Made by a program: the position numbers and the translations under genes
Part shown: positions 48,289 to 57,147 of the stretch, one piece after another
How positions within the stretch are numbered: position 1 is the stretch's first letter
Layout: each line of letters starts with the position of its first letter
Assembly (NCBI GenBank): GCA_024236415.1
Contig: JACKKN010000007.1
Location: forward strand, 1-64,000
DNA length: 64,000 bases
Reading direction: 5' to 3'
DNA from: Hyphomicrobiales bacterium
Lineage (GTDB): Bacteria > Pseudomonadota > Alphaproteobacteria > Rhodospirillales > JACKKN01
Notes under the pieces: model-generated
Told to the model about the DNA's origin: nothing
Databases searched by the model: none
Seen by the model: only the letters and a program-made list of their open reading frames with translations

Positions 48289-48960
48289 ATGCCGCAGCCA
48301 CCGGACCAAGACGACCCGCCCGCCCTGCGCGGCCTGGACCCGGCCACCCGCGCCGCCTTCCTGGCGTCGTCGCAGCGGGTGCGGGTGCCGGCCGGCACGG
48401 TCCTGTTCCAGCCCGGCGCCGAGTGTGCCAACTACCTGCTGGTCCTGGACGGCAGCGTGCGCGTGCAGATGGTCTCGGAAGGGGGGCGGGAAATCGTGCT
48501 GTACCGGGTCGAGACCGGCGAGACCTGTGTCCTGACCACCTCGTGCCTGCTGGCCCACGAGACCTACACCGCCGAGGGGGTCGCGGAGACAGCGGTCGAC
48601 GCCCTGGCCGTGCCGGCGGCCGTGTTCCGCCGCCTGCTGGCGGACTCGGAGTCGTTCCGCGGGTTCGTCTTCGCCGCCTACGGCGCCCGCATCACCAACC
48701 TGATGATGCTGGTCGAGGCGGTGGCCTTCGGCCGGGTCGACCTGCGCCTGGCCAAGGTGCTGCTGTCGCGCGGCGGCGGCGGGGGCCGGCTGGACATCAC
48801 CCACCAGGAACTGGCCGTCGAGCTGGGCACGGCACGCGAGGTGGTCAGCCGCCAGATGAAGGAATTCGAGCGCCGCGGCTGGGTCGCCCTGGGTCGCGGC
48901 CGGGTCGACGTGCTGGCGCCCGACGAGCTGCGGCGGCTGATCGACGGCACGCCTGTGTGA
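48289..48960 (+). CDS. Crp/Fnr-family transcriptional regulator
   Basis: A 223-residue regulator. The cyclic-nucleotide-type beta-barrel (LFQPGAECANYLLVLDGSVRVQMVSEGGREIVLYRV) is followed by a dimer helix and a winged HTH (ITHQELAVELGTAREVVSRQMKEFE). There is no obvious N-terminal Cys cluster for a 4Fe-4S Fnr, so it is another branch. The start at 48289 has a stronger Shine-Dalgarno (ggggag) than the ATG at 48265. It lies next to a DUF2892 gene it may control. It marks the right side of the particle cluster. Confidence 0.85.
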   Translation: MPQPPDQDDPPALRGLDPATRAAFLASSQRVRVPAGTVLFQPGAECANYLLVLDGSVRVQMVSEGGREIVLYRVETGETCVLTTSCLLAHETYTAEGVAETAVDALAVPAAVFRRLLADSESFRGFVFAAYGARITNLMMLVEAVAFGRVDLRLAKVLLSRGGGGGRLDITHQELAVELGTAREVVSRQMKEFERRGWVALGRGRVDVLAPDELRRLIDGTPV

Positions 48961-49066
48961 CCTTGTCACAGACCGCGCCGCGGCGCCGTGCTGGAATGGC
49001 GCCACACCGCTTCCCTTGTTTCTCTGTTCCCTGGGGCCGTTGACGGCCGCGACGTGGAGGAAAACC

Positions 49067-49273
49067 ATGCAACAGAACGTCGGCACGATCGACCGTGCCC
49101 TGCGCATCATCGTCGGACTGGCGCTGATCGCCTTCGCCATCTTCGGGCCCGAGTCGGCCTACAAGCCCTGGGCCTGGATCGGCGTGGTGCCCCTGCTGAC
49201 CGCCCTGGTCGGCTTCTGCCCGGCCTACCGCCTGTTCGGCTTGCGCACCTGCCCGGCCAAGAAGGCGTCTTGA
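49067..49273 (+). CDS. DUF2892 inner-membrane protein
   Basis: A 68-residue protein with two hydrophobic helices and the DUF2892 features NVGTIDRALRIIVGLALI and GFCPAYRLFGLRTCP, including the Cys pair. These proteins often accompany rhodanese or sulfur-related genes and Crp/Fnr regulators. A Shine-Dalgarno (gtggagg) precedes the ATG. It is separated from the regulator by 106 bp. Function not established. Confidence 0.82.
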   Translation: MQQNVGTIDRALRIIVGLALIAFAIFGPESAYKPWAWIGVVPLLTALVGFCPAYRLFGLRTCPAKKAS

Positions 49274-49347
49274 ATTCCGGTCGCCGACCCGGCGGACACC
49301 GCTGCATCGCTCCCCCCAGGCGTCCCGGTGCCGCCGCCGGTGAAACG

Positions 49348-49377
49348 GGCCGCCCGACTTCGGCCGGGCGGCCTTTT
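49348..49377 (+). terminator. Intrinsic terminator after the DUF2892 gene
   Basis: GGCCGCCCG (49348-49356) and CGGGCGGCC (49365-49373) form a 9-bp stem with an 8-nt loop, followed by TTTT. The convergent M16 gene ends 24 bp later, so it may also act in reverse. Confidence 0.75.
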
Positions 49378-49400
49378 CGTGCCGTGAAATCCGCCGCGGG

Positions 49401-50672
49401 TCAGGCCAGGCGCGCGGCGATGGCCTCGGTCGCCTCCAGGCGGCCGATGGGCCCCATGGCCGCCAGGGTCAGGGGCGCCGCCGTCAGGCGCCGGGCGGCG
49501 CGGCGGACCGCGTCCACGGTCAGGCCGTCGATGCGCCCGACGATCTCCTGCACGGCCAGGGGCCGGCCGTAGATCAGCATCTGCCGCGCCCGCTGCTCGC
49601 AGCGCGACGAGGTGCTTTCCATGGACATCAGAATGCTGGATTTGAGCTGCGCCGCGGCGCGGCGGACCTCGGTCTCGCTGATGTCGTCGCGTACGCGCAC
49701 GATCTCGTCGCAGATCAGGGGGATCAGCTTGGTGACCTCGTCCTCGCCGGTGCCGGCGTAGATCGAGAACATGCCCACGTCCGAATAGCACGACAGGAAC
49801 GAATAGATGCTGTAGGCCAGGCCGTGCGTCTCGCGGATCTCCTGGAACAGGCGCGACGACATGCCGCCGCCCAGGATGGTCGAGAAGGCCGAGGCGCCAT
49901 AGAAATCGGGGTCGGTGAAGTTGACGCCCTTGAACCCCATCAGGAACTGGACCTGCTCCAGCTCGCGCGATTCCCGGTGCTCGCCGCCGCGGTAGTCGGC
50001 CGGCTCGACCGTCACCGCCGTATCGGCGCCCAGGTCGCCGAAGGCCCGCTGCACCAGGTCGACCATGTGCGCGTGTTCGATGCGGCCGGCGGCGGACAGC
50101 ACCATGCGCGGCGCCTTGTAATGGTCGTGCATGTAGTCGACCAGGGACTGGCGGCGCAGGTCGCGCACCATGTCCACGGTGCCCAGCACCGGCCGGCCCA
50201 GGGCCTGGCCGGGGAAGGCCGAGGCCTGGAAGTGGTCGAAGATGATGTCCTCGGGCGTGTCGTGGGCCTGGTGGATCTCCTGCAGGATCACGGCCCGCTC
50301 GCGCTCGAACTCCTCGTCGTCCACCACCGCGTTCTGCAGGATGTCGGCCAGGATATCCACCGCCAGGGCGGTGTCCTCCTTCAGCACCTTGGCGTAGTAG
50401 GCGGTGTACTCGCGCGTGGTGTAGGCGTTCAGGTGGCCGCCCACGGCCTCGATCTCCTCGGCGATGGCGCGGGCGTCGCGGGTCGCCGTCCCCTTGAAGG
50501 CCATGTGCTCCAGGAAGTGCGAGATGCCGTTCACCGCGGCCGACTCGTGGCGCGTGCCGATGGCCACCCAGGCGCCGACGGAGACGGTCTCGACCGTGTC
50601 CATGGTGTCGGTGACCACCCGCAGGCCGTTGTCCAGGGTCGAGACCCGGACCGATGCGTCGGGCGTCGTCAT
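49401..50672 (-). CDS. M16-family zinc protease (insulinase-like)
   Basis: A 423-residue processing peptidase. The inverted zinc motif HFLEH lies in INGISHFLEHMAFKG (about residue 45-59), with the third ligand Glu in the ERAVILQEIHQ helix. The N-terminal TLDNGLRVVTDTMDTVETVSVGAWV and C-terminal GGGMSSRLFQEIRE and YAGTG motifs match bacterial M16B (PqqF/YmxG-like) and mitochondrial MPP subunits. It overlaps thrC by 4 bp, so they are co-translated. The thrC-M16 pair is common in alphaproteobacteria. Confidence 0.92.
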   Translation of the reverse strand: MTTPDASVRVSTLDNGLRVVTDTMDTVETVSVGAWVAIGTRHESAAVNGISHFLEHMAFKGTATRDARAIAEEIEAVGGHLNAYTTREYTAYYAKVLKEDTALAVDILADILQNAVVDDEEFERERAVILQEIHQAHDTPEDIIFDHFQASAFPGQALGRPVLGTVDMVRDLRRQSLVDYMHDHYKAPRMVLSAAGRIEHAHMVDLVQRAFGDLGADTAVTVEPADYRGGEHRESRELEQVQFLMGFKGVNFTDPDFYGASAFSTILGGGMSSRLFQEIRETHGLAYSIYSFLSCYSDVGMFSIYAGTGEDEVTKLIPLICDEIVRVRDDISETEVRRAAAQLKSSILMSMESTSSRCEQRARQMLIYGRPLAVQEIVGRIDGLTVDAVRRAARRLTAAPLTLAAMGPIGRLEATEAIAARLA

Positions 50673-52096
50673 GCGGCTTCCTTGGCGGCCAGCCTGTCGG
50701 CGATGTACGCCTGCACGGCCGCCAGGTTGTTGGGCAGGGTGCGGCACCGCTCGGCGCGCTCGAACAGGTCGGCCAGGCGCGGCGGCAGGGCCGGGCGGAT
50801 TCCGGTGGCGGCCTCCACCGCGTCGGGGAACTTGGCCGGGTGGGCCGTGGCCAGGGCGACCACGGGGTCCGACGGGTCGGCCCCGGCGGCGCGCGCCGCG
50901 GCGGCGGCGGCGATGCCCACGGCCGAATGGGGGTCGATCAGGTGGCCGGTGCGCCGGTACAGGCGGGCGATCTCGGCCGTGGTCTGGTCGTCGTCGAAGC
51001 GGTGGCCGGCAAAGGTCTCCAGGACCCGGCGCCAGCGCGCCTCCTCGACCGCATAGGACCCGCCCTGGCGGAACCGGGCCATCAGGCGCTCCACCTCGGC
51101 GCCGTCGCGGTCGTACAGCTCCCACAGCAGGCGTTCGAAGTTGCTGGACACCTGGATGTCCATGCTGGGGCTCAGGGTCGGCGACACGCCCTCGGCGGCC
51201 ATGGTGCCGGTCTGGAAGAACCGGGTCAGGATGTCGTTGCTGTTGGACCCGACCACGAAGCCGCGCACCGGCAGGCCCATGCGCCGGGCGCAGTCGCCGG
51301 CCAGGACGTTGCCGAAGTTGCCCGTGGGCACGGCGAAGGTCACCTGGCGGTCCGGCGCCCCCAGGTGCACGGCGGCCCAGAAGTAGTACACGATCTGGGC
51401 CATGATGCGGGCCCAGTTGATGGAGTTCACCGCCGACAGGGCGTGGCGGTCGCGGAAGCCCTGGTCGTTGAACATGGCCTTGACCAGGTCCTGGCAGTCG
51501 TCGAACGTCCCCTTGACGGCGATGTTGTGCACATTGTCGGACGGCACCGTGGTCATCTGCCGCCGCTGCACCTCGGACACGCGGCCGGCCGGGTGCAGGA
51601 TGAAGATCTCGATGGCGTCGCGGTCGCGGCAGGCCTCGATGGCCGCCGAGCCGGTGTCGCCCGAGGTGGCGCCGACGATGGTGATGCGCCGCCCGCTGCG
51701 GCCCAGGACCAGGTCGAAGGCGCGGCCCAGGAACTGCAGGGCGTAGTCCTTGAAGGCCAGGGTCGGGCCGTGGAACAGCTCCAGCGCCCACAGGTTGGAA
51801 TCGAGCTGCACCAGGGGCGCCACCGCGTCGTGGTCGAAGCCGGCGTAGGTGTCCGCGGCCATGGCCGCCAGGTCGTCGTCGGCGATGGCGCCGGCGACGA
51901 ACGGCGCCATCACCCGGGTCGCCACCTGGGCGTAGGACAGGCCGCGCAGGGCGCGGATGTCCTCGGCCGCGAACCGGGGCCACTGCTGCGGCATGTACAG
52001 CCCGCCGTCCCGGGCCAGGCCGGCCAGCAGGACGGCGTCGAACGGAAGCGGTTCCGCCGCCGAGGCCGAAGATTGCCGGGTGCTGATGTATTTCAC
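50669..52096 (-). CDS. thrC: Threonine synthase
   Basis: A 475-residue PLP enzyme that turns O-phosphohomoserine into threonine. MKYISTRQ at the start, FHGPTLAFKDYALQFLGR (PLP Lys in FKD), ITIVGATSGDTGSAAIEA, VPTGNFGNVLAG (phosphate cup) and SSNFERLLWELY match the class-I bacterial ThrC. Length fits. It is the leader of a minus-strand pair with the M16 protease. Confidence 0.95.
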   Translation of the reverse strand: MKYISTRQSSASAAEPLPFDAVLLAGLARDGGLYMPQQWPRFAAEDIRALRGLSYAQVATRVMAPFVAGAIADDDLAAMAADTYAGFDHDAVAPLVQLDSNLWALELFHGPTLAFKDYALQFLGRAFDLVLGRSGRRITIVGATSGDTGSAAIEACRDRDAIEIFILHPAGRVSEVQRRQMTTVPSDNVHNIAVKGTFDDCQDLVKAMFNDQGFRDRHALSAVNSINWARIMAQIVYYFWAAVHLGAPDRQVTFAVPTGNFGNVLAGDCARRMGLPVRGFVVGSNSNDILTRFFQTGTMAAEGVSPTLSPSMDIQVSSNFERLLWELYDRDGAEVERLMARFRQGGSYAVEEARWRRVLETFAGHRFDDDQTTAEIARLYRRTGHLIDPHSAVGIAAAAAARAAGADPSDPVVALATAHPAKFPDAVEAATGIRPALPPRLADLFERAERCRTLPNNLAAVQAYIADRLAAKEAA

Positions 52097-52171
52097 GTAC
52101 GCGTCCCTACGCTCTTTCGAAGGCGCCTAACCTATCGTTCCGCCTGCGCCACGGCAACAGAAAGCGGGCCC

Positions 52172-53674
52172 TCAGCCGGCGCCGTCCAGGTACCTGTCCT
52201 GCAGGTGGCGTTTGAAAGTTTCCACGTCGAAACCGCTGCCTGTGGCGGCGCGCAGCAGATCCTCGGCGCCGGTCAGGCGGCCCTGGCCATGAACGTTCTC
52301 GACCAGCCAGGCGCGCAGCGGGGCGAAGTCGCCGCGGCGGATCGACCCGGGCAGGTCGGGCAGGGCCCGTCGCGCCGCGGCATGGAACTGGGCCGCGGCG
52401 ATGGCGCCCAGGGTGTAGGTGGGGAAGTAGCCGAAGGCGCCCTCGAACCAGTGGGTGTCCTGCAGGCAGCCCTCCTGGTCCGAGGCCGGGCGCAGGCCCA
52501 GCAGCTCGTCCATGGTGTCGTTCCAGGCCCCGGGCAGGTCGGCGGGCGCCAGGTCACCGTCGATCATGGCCCGCTCCAGGCGGTAGCGCAGGATCACGTG
52601 GGACGGGTAGGTCACCTCGTCGGCATCGACGCGGATGAAGCTGGGCTCGGCCCGGGCCAGCAGGCGGTGCAGGTTGCCGGCCTCCCATTCCGGCCCGTCG
52701 CCGCCGAAGGCCTCGCGCGCCAGCGGGGCCAGGAACGCGACAAAGTCACGCGACCGGCAGACCTGCATCTCGATCAGCAGGGACTGGCTCTCGTGGATGG
52801 CCATGCCCATGGCCTGGCCCACGGGCTGGTGGCGCCAGTCCGCCGGCAGGCCCATGTCATAGAGGGCGTGGCCGGTCTCGTGCAGCACCGCCATCATGGC
52901 CGGGGCGAAATCGTCCTCGTCATAGCGGGTGGTGATGCGCACATCCAGGTTGGTGCCGCCGCAGAAGGGGTGGGCGCTGGTGTCCAGGCGGCCGCGGTCG
53001 AAATCGAAGCCGGCCGTCGCCATCAGGCGCCGCGCCAGGGCGTCCTGGGCGGCGCGCGGGAACGGGCCGGCCGGGGCGCGCGGCGGCGGCGCGGCGTCCT
53101 GGCGCGCCAGGACACGGTCCAGGAACCCCGGCAGGAAGCCCTGCAACTGGGCGAAGACGGCGTCGATGCGGGCGCTGCGCACGCCGGATTCGTACTGGTC
53201 GACCAGGGCGTCGTAGGGGGCCAGGCCCAGGGCCGCGCCCTTGGCCGCCGCCTTCTCGCGCACCAGGTTCAGAACCTCGGTGAACTCGGGCAGGACCTGG
53301 GCGAAGGTGCCTTGCTTGCGCACCTGCAGCCACTTGGCCTCGCAGGCCGAGGCGGCCCGCGAGAGGGCCACCACCAGGTCCTCGGACAGGGCCGTGGCGT
53401 GGCGCCACTTGCGCTCCATCTCGCGTAGGTTGGCGGCCTGCCAGGGGTCCAGGCCGGCCTGGCCGCGGGCCCGGTCCAGCAGGTCGCCGGTCTCGCCCGC
53501 GGTCAGGATGCCGTGGCTGACCGCGGCCAGCTCGGCCAGCTGCTCGGCGCGGGACTCGGTGCCGCCCACGGGCATCATGGTGGCCTGGTCCCAGTACAGG
53601 ATGCCGGCGGCCTCGCCCAGCAGGTGCAGGCGCCGGAACCGCTGCTCGAGACCCGCGTAGGGTGTCGTGTGCAT
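52172..53674 (-). CDS. Carboxypeptidase, M32 family (thermostable carboxypeptidase 1-like)
   Basis: A 500-residue zinc carboxypeptidase. Residues around 260-275 contain VLHETGHALYDMGLP (HExxH). HPFCGGTNLDVRITTRY, IHESQSLLIEMQVCRS and YPSHVILRYRLERAMIDGDL are M32 hallmarks. The chain is helical throughout, as expected. It removes C-terminal residues with broad specificity, probably in peptide turnover. It starts 3 bp after the ctaB stop on the same strand, so it is probably in one transcript with it. Confidence 0.93.
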   Translation of the reverse strand: MHTTPYAGLEQRFRRLHLLGEAAGILYWDQATMMPVGGTESRAEQLAELAAVSHGILTAGETGDLLDRARGQAGLDPWQAANLREMERKWRHATALSEDLVVALSRAASACEAKWLQVRKQGTFAQVLPEFTEVLNLVREKAAAKGAALGLAPYDALVDQYESGVRSARIDAVFAQLQGFLPGFLDRVLARQDAAPPPRAPAGPFPRAAQDALARRLMATAGFDFDRGRLDTSAHPFCGGTNLDVRITTRYDEDDFAPAMMAVLHETGHALYDMGLPADWRHQPVGQAMGMAIHESQSLLIEMQVCRSRDFVAFLAPLAREAFGGDGPEWEAGNLHRLLARAEPSFIRVDADEVTYPSHVILRYRLERAMIDGDLAPADLPGAWNDTMDELLGLRPASDQEGCLQDTHWFEGAFGYFPTYTLGAIAAAQFHAAARRALPDLPGSIRRGDFAPLRAWLVENVHGQGRLTGAEDLLRAATGSGFDVETFKRHLQDRYLDGAG

Positions 53675-53677
53675 GGT

Positions 53678-54667
53678 CTACAACAGATAGGTATGGATCG
53701 CGCGGTCGGCCAGCAACAGGACGAACAGCATGAACAGGTACTTGATGGAGAAGAAGAACATGCGCCGGTACACGGCGTGGTCCTCGGTCCGCCAGACCTG
53801 CACGGAATGCCGGATCAACATCAGGCCCAGCACCGCCACGCCCACGCCGTAGACCCATCCCGACATGCCGATGAACGACGGCACCAGGGTGATGGGCAGC
53901 AGCAGGACGCTGTAGATGATGATCTGCTTCTTGGTCTCGCGCACCCCCGACACCACGGGCAGCATGGGCACGCCCACCTTCTCGTAGTCGCCGGTGGCGT
54001 ACAGCGCCAGGGCCCAGAAGTGGGGCGGTGTCCACATGAAGATGATCAGGAACAGGATCACCGCGCCCAGGTCGACGCCGCCGGTCACGGCGGCCCAGCC
54101 GATCATGGGAGGGAAGGCGCCGGCGGCGCCGCCGATGACGATGTTCTGCGGCGTGCGGCGCTTCAGCCACATGGTATAGATGAAGACGTAATAGGCGATG
54201 GTCACCGCCAGCAGGGCGCCGGCCAGGGCGTTGACGTAAACCGCCATGGCCGCCACCGAGGCCACCGACAGCACCGTGCCCAGGGCCAGGGCGGCGCCGG
54301 GCGTGACCCGGCCGGCGGGGATCGGCCGGTTCTTGGTGCGCTTCATGTGGGCGTCGATGTCGCGGTCGTACCACATGTTGACGGCGCCCGAGGCGCCGGC
54401 GCCGACGGCGATCAGCACCACCGCCAGGGCGCCGGTCCAGGGATCGATGGTGCCCGGCGCCAGGATCAGGCCGACCAGGCCCGTGAACACCACCAGGGAC
54501 ATGACGCGGGGCTTCAGCAGCAGGGCGAAGTCGCGCGCCTTCACGCCCACGGAATCGGCGACGGCCTCGCTTTCCCGCAGCGACCCGCCGTCGGCCTCGA
54601 ACGGCGCCGCGCCGTCGCCCGATTCGATCTGACCCCGTGCCACGAACGTGCTCTCCCTCACCGTCAC
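53678..54667 (-). CDS. ctaB: Protoheme IX farnesyltransferase (heme O synthase)
   Basis: A 329-residue UbiA-family prenyltransferase that farnesylates heme b to heme o for aa3/bo3 oxidases. The Asp-rich motif NMWYDRDIDAHMKRTKNRPIPAG (about residues 100-122) and a second Asp motif in YATGDYEKVGVPMLP are present, within about nine membrane helices. A 40-residue hydrophilic N-terminus precedes helix 1. It is on the strand opposite to coxBA, but in the same oxidase neighbourhood. Confidence 0.94.
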   Translation of the reverse strand: MTVRESTFVARGQIESGDGAAPFEADGGSLRESEAVADSVGVKARDFALLLKPRVMSLVVFTGLVGLILAPGTIDPWTGALAVVLIAVGAGASGAVNMWYDRDIDAHMKRTKNRPIPAGRVTPGAALALGTVLSVASVAAMAVYVNALAGALLAVTIAYYVFIYTMWLKRRTPQNIVIGGAAGAFPPMIGWAAVTGGVDLGAVILFLIIFMWTPPHFWALALYATGDYEKVGVPMLPVVSGVRETKKQIIIYSVLLLPITLVPSFIGMSGWVYGVGVAVLGLMLIRHSVQVWRTEDHAVYRRMFFFSIKYLFMLFVLLLADRAIHTYLL

Positions 54668-54747
54668 CTTCCGACTATATAAGGGAGGGCCCCGGCGCGG
54701 GCGAACATTTTATTGCGAACGGTTTTCGCCAACGGCCCGCTCCGCCC

Positions 54748-56190
54748 TCAGACCGCGGCCTGGGGCTTGCGCATCAGGGCCCGGATCACGGTGACGATGA
54801 ACATGACGCCGCCGATGATGGCCAGCAGCGAGCCGATGCCGTAGACCACCATGCCGCCATAGGCCAGCACGCCGTCGAGCCCCTGGGCGTTGCCGGCCAC
54901 CTTGCGCATGGCGCCGTGGCCCCCGGCCAGGAACAGGCCCAGCGAGAACAGCGACTGACCGCCGAAGAACAGCCAGATCTGCGCCCGGATGGCCCGTCCG
55001 GCGCCCACCAGGCGGTCCTGGAGGGGCAGGAAGAAGACGAAGAACAGCCCCATGAACACCAGGTTGATGCCGGAAATCACGCCGTGGTAGTGGGCCGGCG
55101 TGCGGGCGTCGGCCCCGTCCACGAACAGCCCCAGGAATCCGCCCAGGGCGAACTCGGCGAAGGACAGGACCAGGCACAGGAAGCCGGGGTCGCGCCAGGG
55201 CAGGGACCCGGCTGTCCGCCGCCGCCGGCGGATCGACGCCACCAGGGCCCCGGCCACCAGGACGGTCGGCGGCGCCAGGGCGTACTGCAGGTTGGTGAAG
55301 GCCAGCTGCTGCTCGGCCGTGAAGGGCTCGTACAGCCAGAACAGGAACGGCGCCGTGGCCGCCGACACCACCAGCCACAGCAGGGCCGCGTTGTAGACGC
55401 CGGTGGACATGGGCGCCTGGTTGAAGGCGATGCCCGCCAGCAGGTACCAGCCGACCACCAGCATGGCCACGTTGACGAACTGCAGCACGTGGCCGCCGGC
55501 CCAGAACAGGTCCTCGTTGTAGGCGTGGCTGGGGGTGTCGCCGGCCAGCTCGGACAGGGCCAGGCCGAAGCAGACCAGGGCGATCAAATAGATCACGCCC
55601 CCGGCCAGGGCGCCCGTGCCCAGGGGGTTCAGGGTTTCCGCCCGGCCCGGCAGGTTCAGCAGCAGGCGCAGCACGACCAGGGCCAGGCCCGCCGCCAGCA
55701 CCACCAGGCCGGCGTAGTACAGGTGGTCGATGATCACCGGCACGTAGTTGTTCAGGGACGGCTCGCCCCGGTCCAGCATGGCCGGCACGGCCAGCAGGGC
55801 GAAGGCCACGGCGGACGCCAGCCAGCCGATGCGGCCCATGATCACGTGCCGCGGGGCGCCGTTGCCCACCTGCAGGGTGGCGACGTAGGTGACGAACCCG
55901 AACACGGCCAGGAACCAGACCACGAACGAGAACACCACATGGATGACCAGGCCCTTCTGGAAGAAGTCCTTGGGCCAGGGGAAGAATTCGTGCACCCCGG
56001 GCGTGCGCGACACGGCCAGCAGCACGGCGAACAGGCCGGCGACGGCCAGCGACAGGACGGCGACCCAGGCCCAGCCGGCCATCTCGCGCTGCAGGCAGGG
56101 CGCGCAGGTGGAATCCGACAGGTCGCCGTACAGGCCGCCGGCCAGGGACTGGCCGTGCGGCCATGCCTTGAACGGCTTCTGCTCAGCCAT
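54748..56190 (-). CDS. Heme-copper-oxidase subunit I-like protein with incomplete CuB site
   Basis: A 480-residue, about twelve-helix protein related to CcoN/NorB-type subunit I. His residues match heme ligands: helix 2 KGLVIHVVFS, helix 6 FWAGGHVLQF (a CuB ligand) and helix 10 PAHYHGVISG (HxH, both hemes). The expected His-His pair of CuB in helix 7 is absent: the equivalent LFWLYEPFTAEQQLAF has none. So it may not reduce O2 or NO in the usual way. It overlaps the DUF420 gene and lies beside ctaB and the cox operon. Its role is unknown. Confidence 0.7.
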   Translation of the reverse strand: MAEQKPFKAWPHGQSLAGGLYGDLSDSTCAPCLQREMAGWAWVAVLSLAVAGLFAVLLAVSRTPGVHEFFPWPKDFFQKGLVIHVVFSFVVWFLAVFGFVTYVATLQVGNGAPRHVIMGRIGWLASAVAFALLAVPAMLDRGEPSLNNYVPVIIDHLYYAGLVVLAAGLALVVLRLLLNLPGRAETLNPLGTGALAGGVIYLIALVCFGLALSELAGDTPSHAYNEDLFWAGGHVLQFVNVAMLVVGWYLLAGIAFNQAPMSTGVYNAALLWLVVSAATAPFLFWLYEPFTAEQQLAFTNLQYALAPPTVLVAGALVASIRRRRRTAGSLPWRDPGFLCLVLSFAEFALGGFLGLFVDGADARTPAHYHGVISGINLVFMGLFFVFFLPLQDRLVGAGRAIRAQIWLFFGGQSLFSLGLFLAGGHGAMRKVAGNAQGLDGVLAYGGMVVYGIGSLLAIIGGVMFIVTVIRALMRKPQAAV

Positions 56191-56614
56191 TGGAATAGGG
56201 GTACATGTGGATGGTCATGACGTAGACCACGACGCCCGAAACGCCCACGAACATCCAGATCGGCCAGGTGATGCGCGCCAGCCGGCGGTGGGCGTCGAAG
56301 CGGCCGCGCAGGGCGCGGATCACGGTCCAGGGGACCAGCGGCACGATGGCCACCGCCGCCAGCACGTGGATGATCAGGATCGTAAAATAGATCGGCCGCA
56401 CGATGCCTTCGCCGCCGAACTTCGCCAGCCCGGCGTTGGCGTGGTAGACCAGATAGAACCCCAGGAACAGGACCGAAACCACCACCGCGGCGACCATGGC
56501 GGCCCGGTGCCGGTCCCGCCGGCCGGCGCGGATGAACGCGTAACCCATGGACAGCAGGATCACCGACAGCAGGTTCAGGGCCGCCAGCAGATGGGGGAAA
56601 TCTTGGATGGCCAA
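56183..56614 (-). CDS. DUF420 membrane protein
   Basis: A 143-residue protein with four hydrophobic helices and conserved His (YLVYHANAG, TILIIHVLAAVA, DAHRRLARITWPIWMFVG). DUF420/YozB proteins are membrane proteins commonly near cytochrome oxidase genes and include the aa3 assembly factor CtaM. It overlaps the start of the subunit I-like gene by 8 bp and is thus co-translated. Confidence 0.85.
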   Translation of the reverse strand: MAIQDFPHLLAALNLLSVILLSMGYAFIRAGRRDRHRAAMVAAVVVSVLFLGFYLVYHANAGLAKFGGEGIVRPIYFTILIIHVLAAVAIVPLVPWTVIRALRGRFDAHRRLARITWPIWMFVGVSGVVVYVMTIHMYPYSNG

Positions 56615-56638
56615 AGGGTGTGGCTCCCGAACTGCGGC

Positions 56639-56731
56639 TCAGGACATCTTCAGGATGATGCTGACGTACATGAAGATCGCCACCGCCGCCAGGGCGATCC
56701 CGAACATCACCAGTTTCTGATTGCTGCTCAT
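56639..56731 (-). CDS. 30-residue membrane peptide in oxidase locus
   Basis: An ORF of 31 codons encodes a peptide with a short polar start (SSNQK), one hydrophobic helix (LVMFGIALAAVAIFMYVSII) and a Lys end. It lies 24 bp upstream of the DUF420 gene and has a plausible Shine-Dalgarno (caaaggc). Very short single-helix peptides are typical assembly or accessory subunits in oxidase operons. No family name is certain. It was too short for routine gene calling. Confidence 0.6.
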   Translation of the reverse strand: MSSNQKLVMFGIALAAVAIFMYVSIILKMS

Positions 56732-57147
56732 GGGCCTTTGCTCGAATCCGTAAGGGGCACAGGGGTGTTGCCGGTTGGGGCGGGGAACGCGGGCACCGGG
56801 CGCCGGCATGAATAGGGGCCGCGGGGCGAAAAATCAAGGCATTCCCCGCACGCCCGCACGCCCCTGGACGGGGCGGGTGGGGGCCGCCCCGCCCGTTGGG
56901 GTGCCTCGCCTTCGCCCGATCGGGTGTGCCTTGACGAAGGTCAAGGAAGGGCGCCGCCGATGGGGCTAGGGTAGGCTGCCCAGGTCTGCAAAAAAGCCTT
57001 CCCCAATCTTTTCACTGTCATTATAAATTGCGCCAAGATCGACGGAGCGGGGTCGCTCCGTGGCAGGGGGCTGGCCAGTTTTATTCGATGGATCGCCAAG
57101 CGGTCGCGTCGGCCGGCATAACACCGTACCGATTGTGGAAGTGGGAT
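56732..57147. other. Divergent regulatory region of the oxidase genes
   Basis: A 416-bp gene-free stretch between the minus-strand membrane genes and coxB. It contains an FNR/FixK-type palindrome at 56931-56944 and an A+T-richer segment near 57005-57035 (cttttcactgtcattataaa), a likely coxB promoter. No other small gene with convincing signals was seen. Confidence 0.6.
56931..56944. promoter_or_regulatory. FNR/FixK-type box
   Basis: TTGAC-GAAG-GTCAA, a perfect dyad of the TTGA(C/T)-N4-(A/G)TCAA class recognised by FNR/FixK/Dnr-type Crp-family regulators. It is about 200 bp from both coxB and the 30-residue peptide gene, so it could control either side in response to oxygen or nitrogen oxides. 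Not tested. Confidence 0.6.
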
